Source of the DNA: an uncultured Desulfomonile sp.
GTDB lineage: Bacteria > Desulfobacterota > Desulfomonilia > Desulfomonilales > Desulfomonilaceae
DNA: 64,000 nt
Assembly (NCBI GenBank): GCA_903952205.1
Contig: CAJBEZ010000009.1
Location: 42,428 to 106,427, forward strand
Reading direction: 5' to 3'
Each line of letters begins with the position of its first letter. Position 1 is the stretch's first letter. A program made the position numbers and the translations under genes. This document shows positions 9,218-18,195 of this stretch, in pieces. The notes beneath the pieces were generated by a model. That model was not told where the DNA came from. It worked only from the letters and a program-made list of their open reading frames with translations, and did no database searches.

Positions 9218-11119
9218 ATGTCACTGACCTTACCCGGACTCCTGGCGCAAAACGCGGAAAAGTATGGTAATTCCAGGGTCGCTTTGCGCGAAAAGGAGTT
9301 CGGGATCTGGCAGTCTGTTACATGGGCCGCTTATTTCGAAAACGTCGGCAAAGTTGCTCTAGGTCTGCTGGAACTTGGATATGAGCCAGGGGATAAGATG
9401 GCTATCCTGGGAGATAATCGGCCGGAATGGCTCTATTGTGAACTGGCCATCCAATCTCTTGGGGGCGCGGCAGTCGGGATATTCCCGGACAGCCACGTAA
9501 CTCAGATCAAATATATCCTTAATCATTCCGACGCTGTCTTTCTTGTGGTGGAAGATCAGGAACAGGCCGACAAATTTCTGGAGATTCGGGACGAATGTCC
9601 CCGCGTCAAAAAGATTATAGTCGATGATCCCACTGGCATGCGTGAATACGATTGGTCAGTTTTCGTCCGTTTGTCGGATGTTCTGGAAATGGGAGCCAAA
9701 CGCGGAGATAAGAATCGTGAGGAATTTGAGAACAGGCTCTCTCAGATTGATGAGAACACTATCGCACTCATAGCCTACACTTCTGGCACGACAGGCCTGC
9801 CCAAAGGGGCCATGCTAGCCCACCGCAACATGGTCAGGATGGCCCAGAGCCAGGATTCCATAGATCCGGCCTACCCCGATGACAACCATGTTTCTTTTCT
9901 GCCTCTCCCGTGGATTGGTGAACAGATGACAGCCGTCTCGTGGAACCTTCTGAAAGGGTTCACCGTAAATTTCCCCGAAAAACCTGAGACAGTCGCGGAA
10001 AACATCCGGGAGGTTGGACCGAACATACTATTTGCTCCCCCTAGATTCTGGGAAAAAATCTGTTCTGATATTCAGGTAAAAATTCAGGACGCTGTTTGGA
10101 TCAAGAGGTTGTTTTACAAGCTTTGTATGCCCGTTGGATTCAGGATGGCCGAATGCCGTCTGGCGAACAGAAAACCGTCATTGTTTTTGAAATTGTCTTA
10201 CAGAGCTTCCTACCTGTGTATGTTCCGATCATTGAAAAATTATCTTGGGTTGGGACACCTGCGAAACGTTTATACAGGAGGGGCCGCATTAGGTCCGGAG
10301 ATCTTCAATCTCTTTCAGGCGCTGGGGGTTAACATCAAGCAGCTATACGGCCAGACGGAGACTTCAGGCATCAGCGTAGGCCACAGAAATGGAGAAATCA
10401 AGCTCAGCACTGTGGGTAAACCGATACCCGGTGTCGAAATACAGATCTCGGATTCCGGAGAAATCCTCACTCGAGGGGACACTGTTTTTGTGGGCTACTA
10501 CAAGGACGAAGAAGCAACAAGAAGGACCCTTATTGATGGATGGCTACATTCGGGTGACCATGGACTACTCGATGAAGACGGTCATCTCATAGTCGTCGAT
10601 CGAATGAAGGACGTCATGCAGTTGGCCGATGGTTCAAAATTCTCGCCGCAACTAATAGAAAATAAATTGAAATTCAGTATTTACATATCTGAAGCCGTGG
10701 TTGTCGGCAAAGACCAGCCTTTTGTCGCGGCCATGATAAACATTGACATGAATAATGTCGGCAAATGGGCCGAAAGCAGAAAGATGACGTACACGACCTA
10801 CACCGATCTGTCTCAAAAGCCGGAGGTCTATGAGCTTATCGCCGGCGAAATTACAGCAATTAACAAATCGTTGCCAAAGGCGGCGTGGGTAAGAAAATTC
10901 GTCAATTTGCATAAAGAACTGGATGCGGACGACGATGAAATGACTCGAACCAGGAAGGTTAGACGGTCCGTAGTTGAAGAACGATATTCCATGCTCATTG
11001 ACGCGCTTTATGGGGACAGGGACATCCTGGACGTCTCTTCAGACATAAAGTATCGCGACGGCAAGGGTTTTCGTATGCAGACATCAGTTCAAATCAAGAC
11101 AGTTCCTGATCCAAGATAG
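9218..11119 (+). CDS. Long-chain-type acyl-CoA synthetase (AMP-forming) inside the liv operon
   Basis: A 633-residue ANL-superfamily ligase, typical of the 600-residue FadD15/ACSBG-like group. Motifs are A3 TSGTTGLPKGAM (188-199), YGQTETSG near 375, and SGDHGLLDEDGHLIVVDR with DVMQLADGSKFSP, the hinge and the C-terminal domain with the adenylation Lys region. It activates a carboxylate with ATP to an acyl-AMP and then to acyl-CoA. It starts 8 bases after the binding-protein stop and ends 17 bases before livG, so it belongs to the transporter operon. This placement suggests vectorial uptake plus activation of a fatty or aromatic acid. The substrate is not determinable here. Confidence 0.9.
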   Translation: MSLTLPGLLAQNAEKYGNSRVALREKEFGIWQSVTWAAYFENVGKVALGLLELGYEPGDKMAILGDNRPEWLYCELAIQSLGGAAVGIFPDSHVTQIKYILNHSDAVFLVVEDQEQADKFLEIRDECPRVKKIIVDDPTGMREYDWSVFVRLSDVLEMGAKRGDKNREEFENRLSQIDENTIALIAYTSGTTGLPKGAMLAHRNMVRMAQSQDSIDPAYPDDNHVSFLPLPWIGEQMTAVSWNLLKGFTVNFPEKPETVAENIREVGPNILFAPPRFWEKICSDIQVKIQDAVWIKRLFYKLCMPVGFRMAECRLANRKPSLFLKLSYRASYLCMFRSLKNYLGLGHLRNVYTGGAALGPEIFNLFQALGVNIKQLYGQTETSGISVGHRNGEIKLSTVGKPIPGVEIQISDSGEILTRGDTVFVGYYKDEEATRRTLIDGWLHSGDHGLLDEDGHLIVVDRMKDVMQLADGSKFSPQLIENKLKFSIYISEAVVVGKDQPFVAAMINIDMNNVGKWAESRKMTYTTYTDLSQKPEVYELIAGEITAINKSLPKAAWVRKFVNLHKELDADDDEMTRTRKVRRSVVEERYSMLIDALYGDRDILDVSSDIKYRDGKGFRMQTSVQIKTVPDPR

Positions 11120-11136
11120 TAAACAGGGAATCAACG

Positions 11137-11958
11137 ATGATCAGCGCTACAGCGGCGACCGCAAAAACTCCCCTGCTGAAACTTGAAGGCTTATTTCTTA
11201 AGTTTGGCGGTGTGCTCGTTCTGTCGGATGTGTCACTGGAGGTTTACGATGGAGAAATTTTCTCCATCATCGGGCCAAACGGAGCAGGCAAAACATGTTT
11301 GTTGAACTGTGTAAACCGATTTTATCATCCTGAAAGGGGAAAGATATTTTTTCAGGGACGTGAAATAACACATTGTAAGACGCACGAAATTGCATCCTTC
11401 GGCATTGCCAGGACTTTTCAGAATGTTGAACTTTTCAAGGGGATGACGGTCATCGACAACATTAAGCTGGGACATCATGTTCACTTGAACACGGGGATTC
11501 TGTCGGCCGGCTATTACTTTGGAAGCGCTCGACGGACCGAGCTTAAGCTTAGGAAAGAAATTGAAGAGACAATTATTGACCTTCTGGAGATAGAAAGTAT
11601 TCGTAAGAAAAAGGTCGGGACGCTTCCCTATGGTCTCCAGAAAAGGGTTGAACTTGCCCGCGCCCTCGCCATGAAACCAAAGCTACTTCTCCTTGATGAA
11701 CCTGTTACAGGAATGAATCTTGAAGAAACAGAGGACATGGCCAGGTTCATCCTGGATATTCATGAAGAATGGGGGGTCACAATAATATTGATTGAACATG
11801 ATATGGGCGTTGTCATGGACATTTCGAACCGTGTATGCGTCCTGGATTTTGGCGTGAAGATAGCCGAAGGGGAACCTGTAGACATAAGAACGAATGATCG
11901 GGTGATCAGCGCTTATCTTGGAACAAAAGATCTTGCCTATTCCAGGTTAGGAGGCTAG
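11137..11958 (+). CDS. livG: ABC transporter ATP-binding protein LivG
   Basis: 273 residues. Walker A is GPNGAGKT (46-53), the signature region reads LPYGLQKRVELARALA, Walker B is LLLLDEPVTGMN, and the switch His lies in LIEHDMGVVMDI. The EIASFGIARTFQNVELF segment is the Q-loop typical of LivG. The signature differs slightly from LSxGQQ (PYGLQ), which is common in LivG. It starts 17 bases after the ligase stop and is followed 5 bases later by livF. It would pair with LivF on the cytoplasmic face of LivHM. Confidence 0.93.
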   Translation: MISATAATAKTPLLKLEGLFLKFGGVLVLSDVSLEVYDGEIFSIIGPNGAGKTCLLNCVNRFYHPERGKIFFQGREITHCKTHEIASFGIARTFQNVELFKGMTVIDNIKLGHHVHLNTGILSAGYYFGSARRTELKLRKEIEETIIDLLEIESIRKKKVGTLPYGLQKRVELARALAMKPKLLLLDEPVTGMNLEETEDMARFILDIHEEWGVTIILIEHDMGVVMDISNRVCVLDFGVKIAEGEPVDIRTNDRVISAYLGTKDLAYSRLGG

Positions 11959-11963
11959 AGCAA

Positions 11964-12767
11964 ATGTCTCCTTTACTTGAGGTCAACAACCTGGAAGTGA
12001 CATATAATCAGGTGATCCTCGTACTCAAGGGTATGTCCCTTAATGTTGATGAGGGACGTATCGTCACGATACTTGGGAACAACGGCGCGGGTAAAAGCAC
12101 TACTCTAAAGGCCATATCCGGATTGCTCAAATCAGAAGACGGAGAGATAACAGACGGGTCAGTGTCGTTCGGAGGCGAGCGTATAGACAGGATGGACCCC
12201 GAAAAAATTGTCAGAAAAGGCTTGTTTCAAGTCATGGAGGGACGAAAGGCATTTGAGGATCTTACAGTCGAGGAAAACCTCCTGGTTGCGGCTCATACCA
12301 TAAGAGACAGGAAACAGATCAAGCGCGACATTGAAAGAGTGTACCATTATTTCCCGAGGCTGACCCAAAGAACAAAAGTCGCTGCGGGCTATATCAGTGG
12401 TGGTGAACAACAGATGCTGGTAATAGGACGGGGGTTGATGTCCCATCCTAAACTTTTGCTGCTGGATGAGCCATCGATGGGGCTTAGCCCTATGCTGGTA
12501 GGAGAAATCTTTGAAATTATCCAGCGCATCAACCGCAGTGAGGCGGTCACCATTCTCCTGGTCGAGCAGAACGCTCACATGGCCTTGAGCATTGCCGATC
12601 ACGGATACGTTATGGAGAATGGTCGAATAGTCCTCGACGACACCGTAGAAAAGCTCAGGGAAAATGAGGATATCAAGGAATTTTACCTTGGGATCACAGA
12701 GCATGGCGCTCGAAAAAGTTACCGTAATGTGAAGCACTACAGAAGAAGGAAGAGGTGGCTTACTTAA
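11964..12767 (+). CDS. livF: ABC transporter ATP-binding protein LivF
   Basis: 267 residues. Walker A is GNNGAGKS (38-45), the signature is ISGGEQQMLVIGRGLM, Walker B is LLLLDEPSMGLSP, and the switch segment is LLVEQNAHMALSIAD. LFQVMEGRKAFEDLTVEENL is the LivF-type Q-loop region (usually PEGRxVF; here MEGRKAF). A basic tail (YRNVKHYRRRKRWL) extends beyond the usual LivF end, as in LivF relatives from ligase-associated transporters. Last clear member of the operon; the thioesterase follows about 95 bases later. Confidence 0.93.
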   Translation: MSPLLEVNNLEVTYNQVILVLKGMSLNVDEGRIVTILGNNGAGKSTTLKAISGLLKSEDGEITDGSVSFGGERIDRMDPEKIVRKGLFQVMEGRKAFEDLTVEENLLVAAHTIRDRKQIKRDIERVYHYFPRLTQRTKVAAGYISGGEQQMLVIGRGLMSHPKLLLLDEPSMGLSPMLVGEIFEIIQRINRSEAVTILLVEQNAHMALSIADHGYVMENGRIVLDDTVEKLRENEDIKEFYLGITEHGARKSYRNVKHYRRRKRWLT

Positions 12768-12861
12768 TGTGTGGATAAAATTCCCGGTGTGTTTTTAGAA
12801 TGAAATTCAACAACATTCCATTCACAAGAAACGAATGGTGAATTCTGAGAAGGCAATATCA

Positions 12862-13326
12862 ATGTTGAAGGTTAATCCTGAATACATGAGTAAAATAATG
12901 GAGGCTACGAATAATTGTCCATATTTCAGGCTTCAGAACATGCGTCTCCTTAATTTTGACGCTGGAATCTCCAAACTTGAGATCGATATCGACCCTGGCA
13001 AACATTATCAGCCCTTCGGCATAACGCATGGCGGCGTAGTTTGTTCAATTATAGACGCCGCTGCGTTCTGGGCGGTATACGGTCAGGCCCCGGAGAATGT
13101 AGGGATGACATCGGTAGATCTCAAGTTGAACTATCTCGCTCCCGCCAGTGGAACCAAACTGGTCGCTCAGGGGAAGATGGTCAAACTCGGAAGAACACTC
13201 GGGTATGGCCAGGCGGAAGTCCTTGACGAAAATGGGAAAATCCTGGCTGCAGGGGCATCCACGTTGATGGTAATCCCCGAACTTCCTTTCAAATATGCTG
13301 GACAGTTGCCTCCAAAGTTCCTATAA
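12862..13326 (+). CDS. PaaI-family hotdog thioesterase
   Basis: The start at ATG 12862 is chosen because GAGAAGG lies 8 bases upstream; an ATG at 12835 is in frame but has no good site. About 154 residues. The hotdog core has ITHGGVVCSIIDAAAFWAV, where HGG and the following Asp are the PaaI active-site turn and base, then SVDLKLNYLAPASG and an A-G-A-TLM closing strand. Such enzymes hydrolyse acyl-CoA, often aromatic or hydroxyacyl forms. Following the liv/acyl-CoA ligase operon, it may release or proof-read the CoA ester formed by the ligase. Function inferred from family and context. Confidence 0.85.
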   Translation: MLKVNPEYMSKIMEATNNCPYFRLQNMRLLNFDAGISKLEIDIDPGKHYQPFGITHGGVVCSIIDAAAFWAVYGQAPENVGMTSVDLKLNYLAPASGTKLVAQGKMVKLGRTLGYGQAEVLDENGKILAAGASTLMVIPELPFKYAGQLPPKFL

Positions 13327-13381
13327 AAAGGACGACTTTGTTCGTTTGTTTTTTAAAAGGGGGTACATCGAGCCTCCGAGC

Positions 13382-13411
13382 TTGACTAAATGGGTAATTT
13401 TCTGCTATTTT
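13382..13411 (+). promoter_or_regulatory. Candidate promoter upstream of ffs
   Basis: TTGACT (13382-13387), an 18-base spacer, then TATTTT (13406-13411), with TATAAA overlapping just after. It lies about 50 bases before the mature SRP RNA, which would imply 5' processing. The best match in the gap, but not certain. Confidence 0.3.
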
Positions 13412-13464
13412 TATAAAGTATGGCTCTTTAGTCCCCCCTTGAGATTGTCTTGCGTCATCAACTA

Positions 13465-13573
13465 GCGGCGCTGGTTCTCCGGTGAGGGCGACCTGGAGTT
13501 ACTGAACCCGTCAGGTCTGGAAGGAAGCAGCGGAAGTAATCTCGGGGGTCGGCCCTCTCCAGAGGATCGGCGC
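13465..13573 (+). ncRNA. ffs: Bacterial small signal recognition particle RNA (4.5S RNA)
   Basis: The apical domain carries the conserved GGAAGGAAGCAGC (13519-13531) that forms the GGAA tetraloop and the Ffh-binding symmetric loop, preceded by the paired GTCAGGTCT side. The flanks GGTTCTCC...GAGGGCGACC and GGTCGGCCCTCTCC...GGCGCT pair to make a long hairpin of about 109 nt, the small Alu-less bacterial form. A run of T follows (CGCTTTTTATTTC), likely its terminator. Location directly upstream of dnaX is a frequent arrangement. Exact ends are estimated to within about 5 bases. Confidence 0.92.
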
Positions 13574-13607
13574 TTTTTATTTCATCTTTATGGACTTTTC
13601 TTAAAAT

Positions 13608-15374
13608 ATGTCCTCTTATTTGGTGCTTGCGCGTAAATATAGACCAACAACTTTCACCGAAGTGGTGGGGCAGGACCACGTCATTACGACTCTAAAAAAT
13701 GCGATATTATCCGGCAGGGTCGCTCACGCATTTCTTTTCTGTGGTGTGCGGGGTGTAGGAAAAACTACCGTCGCCAGAGTTCTGGCAAAATCGCTGAATT
13801 GTACCGGCAGAGCGCCGGGCTCAGCGGACCCGTGTTGTGTTTGCACGTCCTGCAAAGAGATCGCCGCCGGGTATTCGGTAGATGTAAGGGAAATAGACGG
13901 AGCGTCACATACGTCAGTAGATAATATAAGGGATATTAATGAGAATATTAAATATCCGCCAGTTTCATCAAATTACAAAATTATTATCATTGATGAAGTT
14001 CACATGATTTCCATGAATGCCTTCAACGCGTTGTTGAAGACTCTGGAAGAGCCTCCCCCTCATGCCAAGTTTATTTTTGCCACGACCGAATCTCACAAGG
14101 TGCCCGCAACAATCAATTCAAGGTGTCAGAGATTCAACTTTAGAACAATTTCTGTAAGGGATATATCACTTGGCATGGCTGATATCATGAGGAAAGAAGA
14201 GATAGAGTCATCTCCCGAAGCGCTTGATATGATCGCGAGAGAAGCCCAGGGATCTTTTCGAGACGCCTTGAGCCTGCTCGACCAGGTAATTGCTTTTGCA
14301 GACAGCGGAATTGAGATTGCCACTGTTCAGAGCATACTTGGAATAGGATCCAGGGAGATTTTTTTTCACATTCTTGAGGCTATGATAAACCGCAAACCTT
14401 CCGCTGCTCTTGAAGCCCTGCATCAGGTCTTCGATCAGGGATACGACCCCGAGCAGTTTACTTTGGACTTAATCCGATTTCTCAGGAATCTTATACTTGT
14501 TTCCCACGACACAAATGATGATCATCTATTAGAGATGATTGATGTAACCGAATCGGAACTCGATTCTCTGAGGAAAATGGTCGGAGCAACCACGCCGGAG
14601 GACCTGAGCAATCTTTTCTCCATTCTCTTGAAAAGCGAGGCGGAAATAAAAAAATCCAGTATTCCGGTGGTTGCTCTGGAAATGACCATTATCAAAATGT
14701 GCATGGCTCCAAGGCTGGTAGATCTTTCGAGTCTTCTCAACAGGATCAATTCACGAGGTAGCGGGCACAGTCCTGGCATAGATAGCGGCAGAGGGAAAAT
14801 CCCAACCCTTCCCGTTTCAAGGATGAAGACCCTGGAAAAGACGGATTCGGACCTCTGCTCAGATTCAATCCTGGTTCGGTCATCGGAACATGGCAATCAT
14901 CCCAGACCTGAGACCAAAGCCGAGCGGTTCACGATAACGGATATAAGACCTGTCCCGTCAGGCGCTCCTGGCGAAGTCTGGGAAACTCTTAAAAAAACCA
15001 TGCAAGAAAGGGGACTTGATGGTTTAGTCCTCTCCATGCTGGACCATGGAGCACTTATTTCTTACGGACCTAATGAAGTTGAGATTGGATTCACCAAGAG
15101 CTTTTACAGAGACCAGTTTGAGTCCTATCTCAAGACGAAGCCTGAGTTGAATGCTGTTATAGAGAGTATTTTTGGCGCCGTTCAAACAAAAGTTCTGGTT
15201 CTTTCTACAAAAACCTCCCTGAAGGAGGAAAAACACTATTCCGAGACTCTTGATGGGCAATCGGATATGCATCGAGCAATGCGTAAAGAAGCCATGGAAA
15301 ATTTAATCGTTCGTGAAGCTTTGAAGGTATTTGAAAACAGTTCTATAGAAGAAGTCCGTATCATAAGTAACTGA
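13608..15374 (+). CDS. dnaX: DNA polymerase III subunit gamma/tau
   Basis: 588 residues. The AAA+ clamp-loader module has Walker A GVRGVGKT (46-53), a zinc site C65-C76-C79-C82, Walker B IIIIDEVH (125-132), sensor 1 IFATTES and the SRC motif with the arginine finger (171-173), then domain III to about residue 370. The C-terminal part is tau-like with low-complexity linker sequence. A run of seven A at 14991-14997 covers codons 462-463 (AAA AAA, then ACC); a -1 slip would end at TGA 15017-15019, giving a gamma-like product of about 470 residues. The usual neighbours ybaB and recR do not follow. Identity certain; slippage is inference. Confidence 0.96.
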   Translation: MSSYLVLARKYRPTTFTEVVGQDHVITTLKNAILSGRVAHAFLFCGVRGVGKTTVARVLAKSLNCTGRAPGSADPCCVCTSCKEIAAGYSVDVREIDGASHTSVDNIRDINENIKYPPVSSNYKIIIIDEVHMISMNAFNALLKTLEEPPPHAKFIFATTESHKVPATINSRCQRFNFRTISVRDISLGMADIMRKEEIESSPEALDMIAREAQGSFRDALSLLDQVIAFADSGIEIATVQSILGIGSREIFFHILEAMINRKPSAALEALHQVFDQGYDPEQFTLDLIRFLRNLILVSHDTNDDHLLEMIDVTESELDSLRKMVGATTPEDLSNLFSILLKSEAEIKKSSIPVVALEMTIIKMCMAPRLVDLSSLLNRINSRGSGHSPGIDSGRGKIPTLPVSRMKTLEKTDSDLCSDSILVRSSEHGNHPRPETKAERFTITDIRPVPSGAPGEVWETLKKTMQERGLDGLVLSMLDHGALISYGPNEVEIGFTKSFYRDQFESYLKTKPELNAVIESIFGAVQTKVLVLSTKTSLKEEKHYSETLDGQSDMHRAMRKEAMENLIVREALKVFENSSIEEVRIISN

Positions 15375-15426
15375 AATATAAACCATTGCCATTAAGGAAT
15401 ATAAATCTCATACTTAGGAGTCTTTC

Positions 15427-15750
15427 ATGTCAGGATGCAAAAGTTGCTCAGGATGCCGTCCCGAGTCTACCTTCAAGCCAATTGAAAAATTGGAAAAGCT
15501 ATCTAAAGAAAAACGTTCAGGTAATCCTCGCTATCCGCATATCGTTCCCGGCTGTCAGGCAATATTGACAGACGAATCGAAACAACTGATCGTAGAAGTT
15601 CTCTCCGATGAGTGTGATGAAACAACCGACCGATTCACGCTGAAGATTGAAAGAGTTCTCCGCAGTTCGGAAGAAAGTGATGCCTCACCTACGATTAGAA
15701 TTGACCAGTCTGCGGGAAAAAGCAGATGGAATTTGCAGGCGCTTATCTAA
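15427..15750 (+). CDS. Small hypothetical protein with N-terminal CxxCxxC
   Basis: A 107-residue protein with a good ribosome site (TTAGGAG, about 6 bases before the ATG), 52 bases after dnaX. Its N-terminus MSGCKSCSGCRP has Cys at 4, 7 and 10, with further Cys near 43 and 62. The middle (QAILTDESKQLIVEVLSDE and FTLKIERVL) looks like a beta-rich fold. No membrane segment and no signal peptide. I do not recognise the family. The Cys cluster may bind metal or an Fe-S cluster. The next gene starts 10 bases later, so dnaX, this gene and the b5 gene may be co-transcribed. Confidence 0.72.
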   Translation: MSGCKSCSGCRPESTFKPIEKLEKLSKEKRSGNPRYPHIVPGCQAILTDESKQLIVEVLSDECDETTDRFTLKIERVLRSSEESDASPTIRIDQSAGKSRWNLQALI

Positions 15751-15760
15751 GAGTCGGCGT

Positions 15761-16474
15761 ATGAAAACTTTTTCATCAACGGACATAAAAGTTTGTGACG
15801 GCAAAGATGGAGCCGCCTCCTATGTAGCGGTAGAAGGCAAGGTTTACGATGTTTCCGGTAGTTTGAAATGGAAGCAAGGGAATCATATGAGACGTCACCA
15901 GGCGGGAAATGATCTCACCGCAGACATCAAATCCGCCCCTCATGGGCTCGACGTTCTCAGCAGGGTCACTCTGATCGGGCAATTGAAGACAGAAACAAAA
16001 ATCTACCGGTCAACAGCGCGGGCAAAAACCGAAGCGATTCTAGAAAAGCATCCTTTTTTCAGAAGACACCCTCATCCGGCAGTTGTTCATTTTCCTTTGG
16101 CTTTGCTCATGATGAGTTCCTTTCTTGAAATTTCAGCAATTTTAATGGCGTCCGCCAGGACTGAATGGGCCGCTTATTTATCTTTGATTGTTGGAATAAT
16201 CACTGTGCCGGCTGCAATTGTAACGGGTTATTTTACATGGTGGATAAATTATGAAGCAAAGGGGTCGCCGATCATCAACACCAAGAAAAAATTAGCGTGG
16301 CTGGCTTTTATAGTTGGTTTAGTGGCTTTTATGATCAGAACTTTTGCAGTAGCCTCCCCTGTTGAACTGGGGGAAACCATGTTGCTGATCTACGTTGGAA
16401 CTTTACTGATACTGTCAGGATTGGTTGCGGCCATTGGTTTCCTGGGAGGTAAGTTGACTTTCCCTTATGACTGA
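15761..16474 (+). CDS. Cytochrome b5-like domain fused to DUF2231-type membrane domain
   Basis: The ATG at 15761 gives 237 residues; the longer frame from 15647 overlaps the preceding gene and adds nothing conserved. Residues 1-78 match a cytochrome b5-like heme domain: YVAVEGKVYDVSGS, then NHMRRHQAGNDLT (H42, H46) and APHG (H61) as candidate axial ligands. Residues 100-230 are DUF2231-like with four membrane segments, opening with RRHPHPAVVHFPLAL (H103, H105, H110). The combination suggests a membrane b-type heme protein in electron transfer. Partners are not evident; UbiA and a methyltransferase follow and could make a quinone or other prenyl lipid. Domain calls are good; the role is inferred. 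Confidence 0.8.
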   Translation: MKTFSSTDIKVCDGKDGAASYVAVEGKVYDVSGSLKWKQGNHMRRHQAGNDLTADIKSAPHGLDVLSRVTLIGQLKTETKIYRSTARAKTEAILEKHPFFRRHPHPAVVHFPLALLMMSSFLEISAILMASARTEWAAYLSLIVGIITVPAAIVTGYFTWWINYEAKGSPIINTKKKLAWLAFIVGLVAFMIRTFAVASPVELGETMLLIYVGTLLILSGLVAAIGFLGGKLTFPYD

Positions 16475-16544
16475 TTGTAACGGGGCACGTAGTTGACCCA
16501 AAGAACTCAATTGACATGAGAATGAGGACATTGGCATTTATAAC

Positions 16545-17486
16545 ATGTTAAGAGAAAGACTTTCGAACTTAAAGATCTTTCTGGGCCTTTCTCGCACACC
16601 CCACGGACTCTTGGATGTAGCTACACCGGCTATGGCAGCCATGCTTCAACTTGGCCATTTTCCTCCATTATTCACGATAATTCTTGGTTTGATCACCGCA
16701 TTCGCCGGCTACACGGCAGTGTATGCGATGAACGATCTTATTGACGTAAAGGTGGATAGGGAAAGGCTGGCTTTAAAGAAAAAATCCGAGGCCGTATTTC
16801 ATGTCGATGAAGTTATGGAGGCACACCCTGTCGCCCAGGGATTGATACCTTTTACCAAGGGACTTCAGTGGGTAGGGCTGTGGGCTCTGTTAGCAATGAT
16901 TGGGGCCTTTATTCTCAATCCTTTTTGCGCAGTTCTGTTTGTTCTTTCGGCCCTATGTGAATTCATTTACTGCAAACTTTTAAAGATAACCCATCTAAAG
17001 ATAATTGCCTCGGCTATTGTTAAAGCTACAGGTGGTTTAGCGGGAATTTACGCTGTAAACCCTACTCCTCCAATCGGTTTTGTCATTTTTGTCTTTTTCT
17101 GGTTAGCCTGTTGGGAAATTGGAGGCCAGAATATAGCCAATGACATAGTCGACATGGAAGACGACAAGCGAGTTGGCGCTAGGACCACGCTTACAGTAAT
17201 GGGACTGAACACTTCCGTATTTGTCCTTATCGCAACCGTCTCGATGGCGTTCTTTGGGGGCGTAACCGTCTTTATTGTGGCCGGTTCAGGAGTTGGTTTG
17301 CTCTACCCGATAGGAGCTACATTACTCGGATACTTTCTTCTATTGAAACCGGCAAAGGTTGTTTACGAATCGCCAGGCCCTGGAGAAGCCGCTTCACTAT
17401 TTAACAGGGCTAGTTACATGCCTTTAAGTTTTCTTCTCCTTACCGTTATTTCAATCCTTTTGAATCAGTGGAAATTTTATTCTTGA
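16545..17486 (+). CDS. UbiA-family prenyltransferase
   Basis: 313 residues with about eight to nine hydrophobic segments. The two Asp-rich metal/diphosphate motifs are AMNDLIDVKVDR and NIANDIVDMEDDKRVGARTT, both complete. UbiA enzymes transfer a prenyl chain from its diphosphate onto an aromatic ring or a glycerol phosphate. The C-terminal SLFNRASYMPLSF is also seen in UbiA relatives acting on quinone or tetrapyrrole precursors. A methyltransferase follows immediately, consistent with prenylation then methylation as in quinone synthesis, but the acceptor cannot be read from sequence. Inner membrane. Confidence 0.88.
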   Translation: MLRERLSNLKIFLGLSRTPHGLLDVATPAMAAMLQLGHFPPLFTIILGLITAFAGYTAVYAMNDLIDVKVDRERLALKKKSEAVFHVDEVMEAHPVAQGLIPFTKGLQWVGLWALLAMIGAFILNPFCAVLFVLSALCEFIYCKLLKITHLKIIASAIVKATGGLAGIYAVNPTPPIGFVIFVFFWLACWEIGGQNIANDIVDMEDDKRVGARTTLTVMGLNTSVFVLIATVSMAFFGGVTVFIVAGSGVGLLYPIGATLLGYFLLLKPAKVVYESPGPGEAASLFNRASYMPLSFLLLTVISILLNQWKFYS

Positions 17487-17521
17487 TTGGAAATAAATTG
17501 GTGTCCCAGCAAAACAAGCAA

Positions 17522-18118
17522 ATGCTGATGAATTGGCCGGAGAGGGTTTGGATTTATAGTCCATTGAGGCTTATCTTTCAGAAGAGAGAGATGCGCAAAT
17601 GGATACGAATCGGCCTTCCGCCAAATCGGCAAATTGCGCTGGAGATCGGTTGTGGACTCGGGAGGGGCGCAAAGCTAATTTCTGACAGCATGGGATTCCA
17701 GGACGTGATAGCGTTCGATCTTGAAACCAATCTCGTGCGCAAGTCCCGTAACGGGTTAGGGAAGACATCCGTAAAGAACTTGCATTTTCTAACAGCCGAC
17801 GCGCAGAATTTACCCTTCCCCGATCAATCATTTGACGCAGTATTCAACTATGGAATTATTCATCATGTGTTGGATTGGAGGCAGTGTCTTGCTGAAATTC
17901 ATAGGGTGATGAAGCCACTCTCTATTTTCTATTTCGAAGAAATTTACCCTCCGCTGTACGCAAACTGGCTCTTTAAAAAAATGCTTAGACATCCCAAAGA
18001 AGACAGATTTTATGAATCTGATTTTCTAGGGCAGTTATCAGGTTTGGGTATGAAAGTTCGGGACGGAACGAAAACAGGATCACGATTTGGTGTGATCGGC
18101 GCGGCGCAAAAACATTAG
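17522..18118 (+). CDS. Class I SAM-dependent methyltransferase
   Basis: About 199 residues from ATG 17522. The open frame runs from 17468, overlapping the ubiA end by 19 bases, and a GTG at 17501 is also in frame; none has a strong ribosome site. Motif I is ALEIGCGLGRGAKLI, followed by an acidic strand end (VIAFDLE) for the SAM ribose, ADAQNLPFPDQSFDAV and GIIHHVLDWRQCLAEIHRVMKP as motifs II and III. This is the UbiE/Methyltransf_11 group. Next to UbiA, a role methylating a prenylated product is plausible but not shown. Confidence 0.82.
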   Translation: MLMNWPERVWIYSPLRLIFQKREMRKWIRIGLPPNRQIALEIGCGLGRGAKLISDSMGFQDVIAFDLETNLVRKSRNGLGKTSVKNLHFLTADAQNLPFPDQSFDAVFNYGIIHHVLDWRQCLAEIHRVMKPLSIFYFEEIYPPLYANWLFKKMLRHPKEDRFYESDFLGQLSGLGMKVRDGTKTGSRFGVIGAAQKH

Positions 18119-18195
18119 AAAAACCTCGAAATGAACCGTATTATCGAATAAAGTCATATTCGGCGTTTCATTAGCTACTCACCAAGGATTTTAAT

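Noticed and set aside
12159..12737. 192-codon minus-strand frame over livF
   Set aside because: Shadow of a clear ABC ATPase.
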